DNA of 64,000 bases from Williamsia sp. 1135 (GTDB lineage: Bacteria; Actinomycetota; Actinomycetes; Mycobacteriales; Mycobacteriaceae). The translations under genes were made by a program, and so were the position numbers. The stretch lies in the NCBI RefSeq assembly GCF_002095395.1, contig NZ_MJEI01000103.1:124001-188000 (forward strand), read 5' to 3'. Numbering within the stretch: the first letter of the stretch is position 1; every line of letters begins with the position of its first letter. The notes under the pieces are model-generated. The model was not told where the DNA came from. It searched no databases and saw only the letters and a list, made by a program, of their open reading frames with translations. This document shows positions 44,064 to 53,027 of this stretch, in pieces.

Positions 44064-44546
44064 TTATCTCGGCGGTGAGATGAACAGCGGTCGGTTCAGG
44101 CCATTTGGATGATCGAACCGCTCCCATCCAAGTGAGGTCCAGAACCTATCGGCCTCCTCGCTGTAGGCAAACAGTCGGCGGTCAGCGTGACGTTCCTGCA
44201 GCGCGCGCACCACTCGGCTGCCGATGCCACGGCGGTGGGCGGTGTTTGCCACCTCGATGAACTGGATCTCCAGTCGCTCGGGGCCGAGGTCAGGCACGTC
44301 CGTGTACTCGGGGTTGACGTCTCCTGGGTTGTCCATCTCCACGCGCGCCACCTCCATGCCTCCCGCCACCACCTGGATGTACCAGGGATCGCCGAGGGGG
44401 TAGGGCACTGTGTCCCACCACTGCTCATGTTCGTAGGCGGCCTCGACATCGAAGGGCGGGCGCCAGGCGTACTTGTTCGCTGTAGCGGGCCGGTGGAGAT
44501 CGACGAGTGCCAGCTCCGACGACTCCGCAGATCGGGTGGGCATCAT
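44064..44546 (-). CDS. GNAT-family N-acetyltransferase
   Basis: 160 residues. The acetyl-CoA-binding motif A is present as IEVANTAHRRGIGSRVVRAL (about 95-114). The preceding strand and the terminal FWTSLGWERFDHP match the GNAT fold. The substrate is unknown. The gene stands alone between the HEPN-like pair and the toxin-antitoxin genes. ATG 44546 is used; ATG 44543 is equally possible. Confidence 0.8.
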   Translation of the reverse strand: MMPTRSAESSELALVDLHRPATANKYAWRPPFDVEAAYEHEQWWDTVPYPLGDPWYIQVVAGGMEVARVEMDNPGDVNPEYTDVPDLGPERLEIQFIEVANTAHRRGIGSRVVRALQERHADRRLFAYSEEADRFWTSLGWERFDHPNGLNRPLFISPPR

Positions 44547-44641
44547 GTGAGGTTATCGTCTACTTGCGAAGCGCTCGATCGTCCACTCGGGTGACTGCAC
44601 CAGGGCGGCCAGGTTCAGGAGTAGCTGGTGCCGGCCGCGAA

Positions 44642-45739
44642 CTATTCGCTGAACGTTCCAGCTAAGTCGACGCACAGACGATTCCCGTGGTGGTAGGGCA
44701 GAAACCGCTTGCGGTGCATCTGATGGACGGCTACGCCGGGAGCTATCCCCACCGCCTTTGCGGCCCGCGCGATGGCATCGTCGCTTGTCACGTCACGGAA
44801 GGGTTCCATCCCCGACTCGCCGAACAGAAGGTCCATCGCGAAGGCGTTCGCGGCCTTCTCAGCGACACTGTTGCGTATCTTCTCCGTGGAGTACTCAAGA
44901 TGCATTTCGCCCCGAGGGTCGTTGAGGACATGACCCAATTCGTGGAACAGCGTCCAGATCACGAAGCCGTCTCGGCCCCACCGCCCGGTTTGCTGGATGA
45001 CTGGCACACGCTTATCGATCCAGCGTGTCATCCCCAAGAGCGGGAACTTCTTCGGCGGCGGAACCACCATGAGCACGACACTGACGTCTGCGAGCATCCC
45101 TGCGAGGTCCCGGAGCATCGAGTCATTGGGAGTAGCGGCGCGCTCTCGCAGGCGCGGGAGCGCCTCGCGCAACTCGTGCGCGGTGAAGGAGTAGTTCCGC
45201 CCGCGCTCGTACCGCTCGGTGAGTTCACCAGCGCGCAACCAGGTCGATAACAGAGTCGGGTCGAGCTCGGCTCCGGACTCTTTCAATGCGGCGAGCGCGT
45301 AGTCGCCTTGCGATGCAGTCTTGTGGAGATGTACGTACGCATCCCACGTTCCGCAGCGGTGGAAGGCGAGGAAGTCGGAGACCAGTTCTCCCGGCTTGGC
45401 GCGGGTGGCGTTGGTGGCCCCGATGCTGCGGAGGTACGCGGAAGCGCTGCTATCGATCTCCCCGACGTACTGGGCAAGTTCCTGTTCGCCAGCAATGCGC
45501 GCGCGGTCCGCGCGATACGCCGCCTCGTAGCGGAGCCACGAGGCGGCGGGGATGCCGACGACACGTTCCAGACGCAGCGCCATGTCCTGGGTGATGGCGG
45601 CGTGCCCGTTGACGATTTCGTTGACGTGCTTCCGGCTCACCCCGAGTCGGTCAGCGACATGCTGCTGGGACAAGCCCTGGTCTTCGATCCACTCCTCCAG
45701 GTACTCCCCAGGGGCAACCGCGTAGTTGGTCGTAGTCAT
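44642..45739 (-). CDS. HigA-type antitoxin fused to ImmA/IrrE metallopeptidase
   Basis: 365 residues from ATG 45739. The N-terminal XRE-type HTH of the HigA group (LSQQHVADRLGVSRKHVNEIVNG, about 26-48) is followed by a long linker. A C-terminal ImmA/IrrE-like zinc peptidase domain has the motif LFHELGHVLND (about 280). ImmA peptidases cleave repressors after damage or stress. It lies 11 bases downstream of the RelE/HigB-type toxin gene, toxin first, which is the HigBA order. The peptidase may regulate the antitoxin itself or a nearby repressor. Confidence 0.88.
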   Translation of the reverse strand: MTTTNYAVAPGEYLEEWIEDQGLSQQHVADRLGVSRKHVNEIVNGHAAITQDMALRLERVVGIPAASWLRYEAAYRADRARIAGEQELAQYVGEIDSSASAYLRSIGATNATRAKPGELVSDFLAFHRCGTWDAYVHLHKTASQGDYALAALKESGAELDPTLLSTWLRAGELTERYERGRNYSFTAHELREALPRLRERAATPNDSMLRDLAGMLADVSVVLMVVPPPKKFPLLGMTRWIDKRVPVIQQTGRWGRDGFVIWTLFHELGHVLNDPRGEMHLEYSTEKIRNSVAEKAANAFAMDLLFGESGMEPFRDVTSDDAIARAAKAVGIAPGVAVHQMHRKRFLPYHHGNRLCVDLAGTFSE

Positions 45740-45750
45740 GGCTTCTCCTT

Positions 45751-46059
45751 TCAGTGATAGTCGTCGATCTCGATCACGGTTACCGTCACGGCATCCCACT
45801 GTTCACAGTCGCCTTCGGGACGAATCACGAGGCGGTAGTTCTGGCTCAGATCGCCGCCCCACTCACCGGCTCGGTCTCCAGTGAGCTGGTGCCATCTGCC
45901 CAACGGGTCATGGGTCCGCAACTCACCAACGCTGTTGGCGGTTTCGAGTGCCTTGATCCGCCGTCGGAGTTTGGCGGCGATGTCACCCCGCTTCTTTTGC
46001 ATCTCTCGCTCGTCCGTGCAGAGATCCTCTAACTTCTTGTTGTCGTAGAGAACCTTCAC
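45751..46059 (-). CDS. higB: HigB/RelE-superfamily toxin
   Basis: 102 residues from GTG 46059. KAL-rich helix followed by LRTHDPLGRWHQL, then GEWGGDLSQNYRLVIRP and a final VTVIEIDDYH, the closing pattern of HigB/RelE-ParE toxins. HigB toxins are ribosome-dependent mRNA interferases. It is the first gene of a bicistronic unit with the HigA-ImmA fusion. A near-palindromic operator overlaps its start. Confidence 0.85.
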   Translation of the reverse strand: MKVLYDNKKLEDLCTDEREMQKKRGDIAAKLRRRIKALETANSVGELRTHDPLGRWHQLTGDRAGEWGGDLSQNYRLVIRPEGDCEQWDAVTVTVIEIDDYH

Positions 46060-46063
46060 CTGG

Positions 46064-46082
46064 TGTCACCGATATCGTTACA
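46064..46082 (-). promoter_or_regulatory. Candidate HigA operator
   Basis: TGTCACCGATATCGTTACA is a near-perfect dyad centred on CGATATCG with TGT/ACA ends, directly upstream of the toxin start codon. HTH antitoxins typically bind such sites to autoregulate. Confidence 0.55.
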
Positions 46083-46205
46083 TTCTAACCCCGATAGCTG
46101 GAGCACTATGCCGCTGTGAGAAGACCGACTCACAGTCGGGGGTGTATCACGCGCCGCCTTGTTCATCCGCTTCTCCATCCACGCCTTCGGCGCCAAGCCG
46201 CAGTC

Positions 46206-46964
46206 CTACCCACGACGCGAGGGGTGGACCCGAGCCGCAGCGATCTGCTCAAGTTCGTCTACCGCCAGGAAGTAGTCGTCGCGACGGCCTCCTCGATCTC
46301 GGCTATCCGTGATGCGGCGGTGCTCGGCCAGCATTCGTAGGTAGGTGTCGAGCACGCGGTGGTGCGAGTTTCCGTCGTCGTTGCGCTCCAGCTGTGGCCG
46401 CAACTCCGCCCACCGTCCGTCGCTCATCAGGTACTTGACGTAGCTGGCCATGTGGCTTTCGAGCCCGTCGTTGTGGTCAAAGCCTTGGAACTCCAGGCTG
46501 TAAGCGAGGTCCTCGTCGATATCATTCCCTTGATCCTTCAGTCTCTTGCGGCTGAAGGTAATCACGCGGAACATGTCGAGAATGTCGAGCACGCGGCCGC
46601 AGTCGCGCCGAGACAACTCGGTTCTGAACCCCGCGACCTCCCGCCAGTACTCGCCGGTGAAGCCTGCTTCGATCACCCTCGCTCGATCCAGCTGGTAGTC
46701 CCTGCCTCCGTCGACATCGTTGGCGTCCTCGGGTAGCACACGAGCGAGGATGCGGTGAAGTAGCGAGAGGGCCTGACGGTCGGCAAGCCTCATGGTTTCC
46801 GGCGCCGGCTCGTCACCGTGGTCCACCGGGCGTTCATACACGGGGACGATCGCGGCCATGATCAGGTCGCGAACGTATTCGCTGACGGTGACCCCCTCGG
46901 CGTCAGCAAGTTCCTTGAGCTGATCGCGGATGCGATCCTCGATGCGGACGTTCAAAACGGCCAT
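46206..46964 (-). CDS. YfbU-domain protein with N-terminal RHH
   Basis: 252 residues from ATG 46964 with a perfect AAGGAG 5 bases upstream. The first about 50 residues (VLNVRIEDRIRDQLKELADA) form a ribbon-helix-helix (CopG-like) DNA-binding unit. The rest matches the YfbU family (RVIEAGFTGEYWREVAGF; FRVITFSRKRL). YfbU function is not established. The RHH fusion suggests an autoregulated accessory gene, perhaps antitoxin-like. A TGACG/CGTCA dyad lies 24 bases upstream. Confidence 0.78.
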   Translation of the reverse strand: MAVLNVRIEDRIRDQLKELADAEGVTVSEYVRDLIMAAIVPVYERPVDHGDEPAPETMRLADRQALSLLHRILARVLPEDANDVDGGRDYQLDRARVIEAGFTGEYWREVAGFRTELSRRDCGRVLDILDMFRVITFSRKRLKDQGNDIDEDLAYSLEFQGFDHNDGLESHMASYVKYLMSDGRWAELRPQLERNDDGNSHHRVLDTYLRMLAEHRRITDSRDRGGRRDDYFLAVDELEQIAAARVHPSRRG

Positions 46965-46987
46965 GGCAACTCCTTTGTAGTGCTGTG

Positions 46988-47010
46988 TGACGATAACCAT
47001 AACACCGTCA
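46988..47010 (-). promoter_or_regulatory. Candidate RHH operator
   Basis: TGACG and CGTCA flank AT-rich ATAACCATAACAC, which holds a near-direct repeat ATAAC/ATAAC, just upstream of the RHH-YfbU start. Ribbon-helix-helix proteins usually bind short tandem or inverted sites like this. Confidence 0.4.
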
Positions 47011-47031
47011 TACGCCATTGCGGGTCTCTGA

Positions 47032-47286
47032 GTGATGTGGATTCACGGCCAGCACGCCCCCACCATCGGGATCCTGTTGTGCGCCGGCCGCAACGACAAC
47101 ACCGTCCGTTACTCGCTTGCCGGAGCACCCGCACCGCTGGCGGTGGCGGTGGCGAACTACACCTACGACACCCTGACCGACCAACTCCGCGAGGTCGTAC
47201 CCACGGACAACGAACTGGCCTCCGCGCTCAACGCCACCCTCACTGAACTGCACGTTCGGCATCCCGTTAACGACGGGGATCGCTGA
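47032..47286 (+). pseudogene. C-terminal fragment of a YhcG-type PDDEXK nuclease
   Basis: 84 residues. HAPTIGILLCAGRNDNTVRYSL followed by a LAVAVANYTY segment matches the conserved C-terminal end of YhcG/DUF1016 nucleases (TIGLLLCKxKND...YAL). The N-terminal domain and the first half of the nuclease domain are missing, and upstream DNA belongs to the divergent RHH gene. It is a truncated remnant rather than a gene. YhcG proteins are linked to mobile elements and restriction-modification loci. Confidence 0.7.
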
Positions 47287-47911
47287 CAAAGTCACCGGCT
47301 CGCATCAATCCGCCATAGGTGTGCAGTAGCTCGGGTCGTCTCTCTCTCATTCGTTCGTTGCCGAGACTTATCCCACACGTCACGACGCCATTGCCCTGAA
47401 TTCGAGCGGACCCACGCAACCTGCAGTCCGTGCTGAGCTCGTTCGACGCGAAGCCCGAACGCACGCGTTCCAGGGACACTGGATCGCGGCCGGCGGTCAT
47501 GAACTCCCAGTCCAGCGGACGAGCATGTCGACCTCTACACTCCGCGGCGGATCGAAGACGTGTGCGGCGGGAGTGGGCCCTGGAAGTCGAACATAGTTTC
47601 GATAATGTCTCAGAGGCGCTGGTCGATGCTATGTGAAAAATCCGGAAGCATCGGCCTGCGCCGACCTTGTTCATCCGCGAGGTGGGTCGGGTCGGTGTAG
47701 CCGACTATGAGTCCCCGGGATGCTCGTCAGGATCTCGTCGAGATTCAGAAGGCATACCAGCCCGGTAGTCATAAGCCATAGCCACGGTGAGCGTGGCGGA
47801 CGATCTGACCGGGTTAGCTCCCTTAGCAAGAACGAGTGGCACAGTCACGCGGAAACCGCCGCGGGCGATATCTGCCGCGTCCGAGTCGCGGTTCCGTTTC
47901 TTCGTCATGCC
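47287..47911. other. Intergenic remnant region, no gene supported
   Basis: About 625 bases between the nuclease scrap and the IS1380 remnant. Short open frames exist on both strands, but their residue content (Arg/Ser-rich, no motif) looks like read-through of GC-rich DNA. It is probably decayed mobile-element sequence. Confidence 0.5.
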
Positions 47912-48510
47912 GCAAAGAACGGACGCGGTCTACGACGAGCAAACCCAACGGTGGATCTCCCGTGCAGAAGTCGCGGAAATCCCATTCACGGCATTCACCT
48001 CCAAGAAGGCTGCCGCCTACATCAGTGGCCGCCTTGTAGTGCGCCGCATCCCCGATCTGAAACCCAAAGACAGCGAACCTCAAGCTGCCACCCTGTTCGA
48101 CACGTGGAGGTTCCACGCGTACTTCACCACCACCGACCCCAAACAGACGGACACCGTCGCCGCAGACAAAACTCACCGCCAACACGCGATCGTCGAGCAA
48201 GTCCACGCGGACCTGAAGAACTCGGCCCTCGCTCACCTGCCTTCCGGGCGATTCACGGCCAACGGCGCATGGCTCGTCCTCGCGGCCATGGCTTTCAACC
48301 TGACGCGAGCAGCAGCCAGTATCGCAGGGAGCGGGCTTGCCAAAGCGACAACTGCCACCGTTCGACGAACCCTGATCAACGTCCCCCGCACGCATCGCCT
48401 CATCCGGACGGCGGCTCACCCTGCATCTGCCGCAAGGCTGGCCATGGCAGGCCGGCTGGACGACGCTGTTCGCCAGAATCTGCGGCCCACCCAGTTCGAC
48501 GACAACCTGA
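47912..48510 (+). pseudogene. Truncated, frameshifted IS1380-family transposase
   Basis: Only the C-terminal 40% of the transposase remains. DTWRFHAYFTT, ADKTHRQHAIVEQVHADLKN and LAHLPSGRFTANGAWLVLAA are IS1380 hallmarks. The first about 250 residues, including the early DDE residues, are absent. After VRRTLINVP the frame shifts by one base in a run of five C at 48383-48387. Reading in the other frame restores the family ending, RLTLHLPQGWPWQAGW to TGA 48508. A sequence CGGCAGTAGAACC near 48600 may be near the element's right end, but I cannot define the inverted repeat. Confidence 0.88.
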
Positions 48511-49061
48511 ACACCAGTCGATACCCGACGCAACCCAAGAATTCTAGTGGAACACCTCCCGATTTTAAGGTCGGGCGATCACCCGCATCCTTATCCTCCG
48601 GCAGTAGAACCTTTCCGGGACATGGCTTCCTTCCCCGAGTCGGTGGATCGAGGATTACCCCGACCGGCAACTAGCAGATGCCACGGTCGGATCCACCTTT
48701 AAACTAACGGTCCCCGTCCCGGCTCCGCCGAGACGGCGGTGAAGATCGTGTCCCGTGAGTAGGACCTCGCAAGGGGCCCAGGATCGAACACTGCCTGCCA
48801 GCTACACCCATCGCGAACCACTGTATTTAGTGGTCTATGGCTACACCATCCCAACATAGCCGTGTCTTCCGGTCTATTGAAGCCTGTATCTCCAACACTG
48901 AATGGACGAAGGTCGTGCATTGCGGAAGTGTGATCATGACCACAGGCTTGTCATCGGGGCGAGCCGGTATTCTATAGCTTCTGATCCCGAGCTGAATCGC
49001 TGCCAGGCATCCTTCCGCCAGGCTGCATCGCAGATGCGATGGATTGTACGGAGGCGCGGTT
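48511..49061. other. Regulatory/intergenic region before the novel operon
   Basis: About 550 bases without a supportable gene. It holds a CCCGA/TCGGG hairpin just after the IS remnant and the hairpin ACCACT-GTATTT-AGTGGT at 48817-48834. It is AT-richer toward 48830-49000, as expected of a promoter region for the operon starting at 49062. Confidence 0.5.
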
Positions 49062-50567
49062 TTGTTCGTACGAACGTGTAACGCGCGTGTCACCGTGGAC
49101 TTACCCGATGGCTCGTCTGTCCTGCTTCCGGGCCAGCCCGCGCTCCTACTGCGGCTGCTATTGCTGTGGGAGGACGGGCCAGTCTTGCAGGACCTCGCTT
49201 GCCACGTACTCGGTGCGAAACCATCGACAATAGGCCGTTACGTAAGTCAGTTGAGGCAGGCTCTTGGTGACGTAGAAGCTAGGGCCATAATTCAAGTGAA
49301 CGAAGGGGATTCACGCGCACGCCCACCCATACCGACGACCTACGAGTGTGCCCTTGCCGCGGACCACCTTGAGATTGGCGACCTTATGGATCGGGCGGCG
49401 CAGTTCGCGAAGGAATCGCAATGGCTGAGCCATAGTGACTTGACGCCGGACGTTGTGAGCAATGTAGCGCCCCTGCTGAACAAAGCGCTTACGAGGTGGA
49501 CTAGTTCCCCAGCCCGGGGGTTTGACGTAGCAGCCGATAGGAAACCGGATTCGCGAAGGCTAAAGGACGCTGAGGGCATCAATCTGCGGTTGTATATGCT
49601 CGATGAGATCTACTACCGGTGGCAAGAGCGCCATACTACGGCTGAGCTCCTGCATGCGGACTGCATGCTTGCGACGGATGACACTGAAGAGACCGCAAGA
49701 GCTGTGTTGAAGCGATTGGCTGACGTGACTCGTCGCCCAGACCCGGACGCTCGGGTCTGGCAGCGAATGTTGCTGGCGGTAAGCCGTACGAACGACCAGC
49801 GACGGCACACGCGGATCTGGAATGACACAAGTAAATACTTTGAAGCGAGAGACGAGGATTTGCCCAAAGAGGTGCGGTCCTTGGAGCCCAAGGCTGCATC
49901 GCCGCGTGCGGGTAGATCGCGGCGGAGCGGCGCACAAATCGACGACGGAACCTTGCCGAGTCCGATAACCGATGAGACTAGTCAGCTGGCACGCATTATT
50001 GAGCAGTTCGGTATCGCAGCTCCGTCAGCTCTCGAACTCGGCGGCGTTGGGCTTCGTCCGATTGACTGCACCAAACGCGCTGACTCTTCCCTGGATTTCG
50101 CCGGCGTGCTTGCCGGAAAGTGGGTCAATAATCGTGAGACGTTTCAAAGTCTGCTTGCTATGTTGAAGCGCTTCCAGGAGAGGTCGCCGAATGGGCGCGC
50201 CAGATTTCTCGTCATTGACCCGGATTCCGATGCGTACCAACGTCTGGTCCAAATACGCGCGGGTGAGGTTTCGCCGAACTCGGTGAATAAGTTGCGTGAG
50301 CTGCAACTAAAATTCCCGTGCCTGGAGGTTCGCGGGATCGATCACTTGCCTGCCTTCCGAGTGCTTGTGATCGATGACGACATAGTGACAGTCGCGCCAT
50401 ATGACCTTGAAAACCAAAGCGCCCAGGCGAGTCGCCTTGGGTGGGAAGCGCCCCATATGCTGCTAGATCCCCTAGCGACCTTCCCCCTGGCCCCTGCCTT
50501 CCGCATCTACTTCGATGGCGAGTGGAATAGAGCCCACCAGCTTTACCCGAAACCGAGGACATTTTGA
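49062..50567 (+). CDS. Winged-helix/SARP-like regulator with C-terminal PLD-like domain
   Basis: 501 residues. The start is TTG 49062, with GGAGG 7 bases upstream; the frame is open to 49044. The N-terminal about 100 residues form an OmpR/SARP-type winged helix (VLGAKPSTIGRYVSQLRQAL). A middle helical region of bacterial-transcriptional-activator type follows. The C-terminal domain (about 330-495; ARFLVIDPDSDAYQRL, FRVLVIDDDIVTVAPYDL, FRIYFDGEWNRA) resembles the PLD-like domain of defence and sensor proteins, without HKD catalytic motifs. It probably senses a signal and controls the operon it heads. Confidence 0.7.
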   Translation: MFVRTCNARVTVDLPDGSSVLLPGQPALLLRLLLLWEDGPVLQDLACHVLGAKPSTIGRYVSQLRQALGDVEARAIIQVNEGDSRARPPIPTTYECALAADHLEIGDLMDRAAQFAKESQWLSHSDLTPDVVSNVAPLLNKALTRWTSSPARGFDVAADRKPDSRRLKDAEGINLRLYMLDEIYYRWQERHTTAELLHADCMLATDDTEETARAVLKRLADVTRRPDPDARVWQRMLLAVSRTNDQRRHTRIWNDTSKYFEARDEDLPKEVRSLEPKAASPRAGRSRRSGAQIDDGTLPSPITDETSQLARIIEQFGIAAPSALELGGVGLRPIDCTKRADSSLDFAGVLAGKWVNNRETFQSLLAMLKRFQERSPNGRARFLVIDPDSDAYQRLVQIRAGEVSPNSVNKLRELQLKFPCLEVRGIDHLPAFRVLVIDDDIVTVAPYDLENQSAQASRLGWEAPHMLLDPLATFPLAPAFRIYFDGEWNRAHQLYPKPRTF

Positions 50568-50667
50568 GGATACGACACCCAGCAAGGAGTCCGCTGCATC
50601 GTCCGAGCCCCTACCTTCACTCGACCTTCAACGCTTCTGGCTACGCTTTCTCGACATGAAGGTCGAG

Positions 50668-51216
50668 ATGAGGGGACGTCAATGTGGCCTTGTCCTAGGC
50701 CGTTTCCAGCCGTTTCACCTGGGTCACCTTGAGTACGTTGAGGCGGCCCGGTCGCGGTGCCAGCGACTGTTCGTTGGTATCACGAACCCGGATCCGGAAT
50801 CGCGAGTTGCCACCAGCGCTGATCCAGCTCGGTCCACCGCAGAGAACAACCCGTTCACGTTCGCCCAGCGACGCGCGATGATCGAGGCAAGCCTGTGGGA
50901 CCTCGGGTGGACCGACCGTGACTTTGCAATCGTTCCCGCTCCAATCCTCCAGGTGGACAGACTTCTCCACTACCTACCCCCTCCGTCGGAAACGACGGCC
51001 TTCCTGACCGTCTACGACGAGTGGGGCGAGCAGAAGGTCCAGTTGATGAGGAGTCTCGGATACGCAGTCGATGTGATGTGGCGACGAGACCACGCTTCCC
51101 GTGTCGCTTCCGGTACCCAAATCAGAACAATGCTTGCTGATGGGACCGACTGGCACCCGCTTGTTCCCGACGCTGTGGCGCGTCAACTAGCAGATCGAGA
51201 TCATCTTGCCTCGTGA
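50668..51216 (+). CDS. NadM-like nucleotidyltransferase
   Basis: 182 residues from ATG 50668 with GAAGG just upstream. The nucleotidyltransferase signature GRFQPFHLGH (HxGH at residues 17-20) and the second motif SGTQIR (148-153, ISTxxR type) are complete, so it should be active. The size and motifs match archaeal-type nicotinamide-nucleotide adenylyltransferase (NadM) and the related cytidylyltransferases. In this operon it probably activates a small phosphate with a nucleotide, rather than serving general NAD synthesis. It overlaps the next gene by 11 bases. Confidence 0.8.
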   Translation: MRGRQCGLVLGRFQPFHLGHLEYVEAARSRCQRLFVGITNPDPESRVATSADPARSTAENNPFTFAQRRAMIEASLWDLGWTDRDFAIVPAPILQVDRLLHYLPPPSETTAFLTVYDEWGEQKVQLMRSLGYAVDVMWRRDHASRVASGTQIRTMLADGTDWHPLVPDAVARQLADRDHLAS

Positions 51217-53026
51217 ACTTGCTTCCGCTGTCGAGCCAGAGCTTTATGGTTGGAAGGCACATTATCTCGGACTCCTCGCCGAACGCGGCTATCGGACGCC
51301 GAGGGGGGTCGCCTTTCGGACCGATGAGGTCGTATCATCAACTCCCTACCTAAGCGGAGCCGAATTCTTCGCCGTGCGTAGTTCTGCGCCATCGGAAGAC
51401 ACGATCACTTCGTCCAATGCAGGCGCGTACCTAACCGAACTCGGTGTCCGAGCCGACACCATCGAAAAGTCCGCAGCGAGCGTGCGTGCGAGCGCCCGCG
51501 GGCAGGAGATGGGGATTGTAGTCCAGGAGTTCGTGCCCGCGGTGGTGTCTGGCGTCGCCTTCTCTATCGAGCCCACAAATTATTCGCTCGATTCCTGGGT
51601 GGTGTCTTGGGTGACAGGGACCGGTGATGGGCTCGTGTCTGGCCGCCGGCAAGCCAACGATGTGCTCGTTGACACTTCGACGGGCAACCCACTCCGAGGA
51701 ACCTGGTTCGGAAGTGCCGATCTGCTTGCTCAGATTGGGTCCACGCTGACTGATCTTGCAACCGCCCTTGCTGGGCCGGTCGACATCGAATGGTGTGTTG
51801 ATCAGGCAGGTAACTTGCTCGTCCTGCAGGTACGCCCTATCGTCTTGCCAGCTGCAGGTGTCTGGGATCTCGACTCGGCTGAAGCATTTTCAGGTCTGCC
51901 CGCCGTTGTCGCCGGCCACCCAAAAATTGCGCTCAGAAGGCAGGCTGCTGAGGCGGGCGTGTTGATGACACCGAGTCAAGTGATCGTCGCCACTTCGCGG
52001 GCACATCTGCCACAGATTCCTGTACGGCACAGTTCCGTAATCGCTGGTAGCAGCGTGGTTCTACTGCATCCCTTCACGGTCGACAAACGTGTTATTCGTG
52101 AATTCGCCCAAGTTGACCAAACGGACGTTGACTTCTTCACGGCAGAGTGTCGCCGCTATTCAATTCGTGACTACCCGACCTTCGACAGCATTACGGAAAC
52201 GGAGATCCGAGTGGCGAAGGCTGGACTCGCCAGCGCAGCTGTTTCGGTCGTACTCGAGCAGGATATTTGGGATGCTGAGATCACGGGAATTATTAGGAGT
52301 GTAAATAATAGCTTCCTGGTCGAGGTTGGAATGGGGCACTTTATTCCGAAGGGATACGTCGAAACCTCGGCCTACGTCGTCAGCGCTATGGGCGCCGTTC
52401 TGTCGCGAAAAGAGACTAGCCAATCGGTTGTGTTCCACTTCATGAATGGACACGTTGTTCGGGAGATAGATCCTCCCAGTTCTTCATCGCTCTCGGATAG
52501 CGAAATTAACGAGGTGGTCAGATCTTTGAGACCACTCCTGCGGGCCGAACCGCATCTCGCGCTTGAATTTGGGATAACTCGCCGCGGAGAGTCGGGGGTC
52601 ACCTACTTGATCGATGCGGCGGAATCGGACGACCCGGCGGTCGGTTTCGAAGTCGACAGCCTCGAGAGGGGTGTGGTCTCGAGAGGACGCGCATCGGGTC
52701 CAGTTGTCGACCTTCGAGGTCGAGAAGGTACCGAGGACCTCCACGCTCATCTGTATCAGAGCATCATTGGGGAAGGTCCAAAAGATGCGACTGTGTTCAT
52801 CGCCTCAAGCGCATCCGTTGATCTACTCCCACTCCTCAAGGCGTGTCCACCTGGATGCGGCTTCGTCTTCGAAAACGCGAGTTTGCTCGCGCACTTCGCC
52901 GTTGTCCTGCGTGAGCGGGGCGTTCCAGGTGTTGTTCTTAAGCGCACTGAACTCGATCGGCTGGGCAAAGTTGTCGTCCTTGACACCGAAGCCTTGCCGA
53001 TTGTGCAAGAAAGTTGCGGAAACTGA
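51206..53026 (+). CDS. PEP synthase/pyruvate phosphate dikinase-like phosphotransferase
   Basis: 606 residues from TTG 51206. An N-terminal ATP-grasp half like PPDK/PEP synthase shows AVRSSAPSEDT (56-66) and DIEWCVDQ before LLVLQVRPI. A middle region of about 280 residues is not recognised. A C-terminal swivelling-domain segment LAHFAVVLRERGVPGVV holds His563 in the place of the phospho-histidine. Such enzymes pass phosphate from ATP through His to an acceptor; relatives phosphorylate pyruvate or rifampicin. A PEP-binding TIM barrel is not evident, so the acceptor is unknown. One base separates it from the radical SAM gene. Confidence 0.72.
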   Translation: MPRELASAVEPELYGWKAHYLGLLAERGYRTPRGVAFRTDEVVSSTPYLSGAEFFAVRSSAPSEDTITSSNAGAYLTELGVRADTIEKSAASVRASARGQEMGIVVQEFVPAVVSGVAFSIEPTNYSLDSWVVSWVTGTGDGLVSGRRQANDVLVDTSTGNPLRGTWFGSADLLAQIGSTLTDLATALAGPVDIEWCVDQAGNLLVLQVRPIVLPAAGVWDLDSAEAFSGLPAVVAGHPKIALRRQAAEAGVLMTPSQVIVATSRAHLPQIPVRHSSVIAGSSVVLLHPFTVDKRVIREFAQVDQTDVDFFTAECRRYSIRDYPTFDSITETEIRVAKAGLASAAVSVVLEQDIWDAEITGIIRSVNNSFLVEVGMGHFIPKGYVETSAYVVSAMGAVLSRKETSQSVVFHFMNGHVVREIDPPSSSSLSDSEINEVVRSLRPLLRAEPHLALEFGITRRGESGVTYLIDAAESDDPAVGFEVDSLERGVVSRGRASGPVVDLRGREGTEDLHAHLYQSIIGEGPKDATVFIASSASVDLLPLLKACPPGCGFVFENASLLAHFAVVLRERGVPGVVLKRTELDRLGKVVVLDTEALPIVQESCGN

Positions 53027-53027
53027 T

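Noticed and set aside
47267-47674. 135-codon minus-strand frame next to the YhcG scrap
   Set aside because: No recognisable motif; biased Arg/Ser content; probably decayed mobile-element DNA.
48827-49093. 88-codon minus-strand frame in the region before the novel operon
   Set aside because: Overlaps the ribosome site and start of the operon regulator and lacks any RBS or motif of its own.
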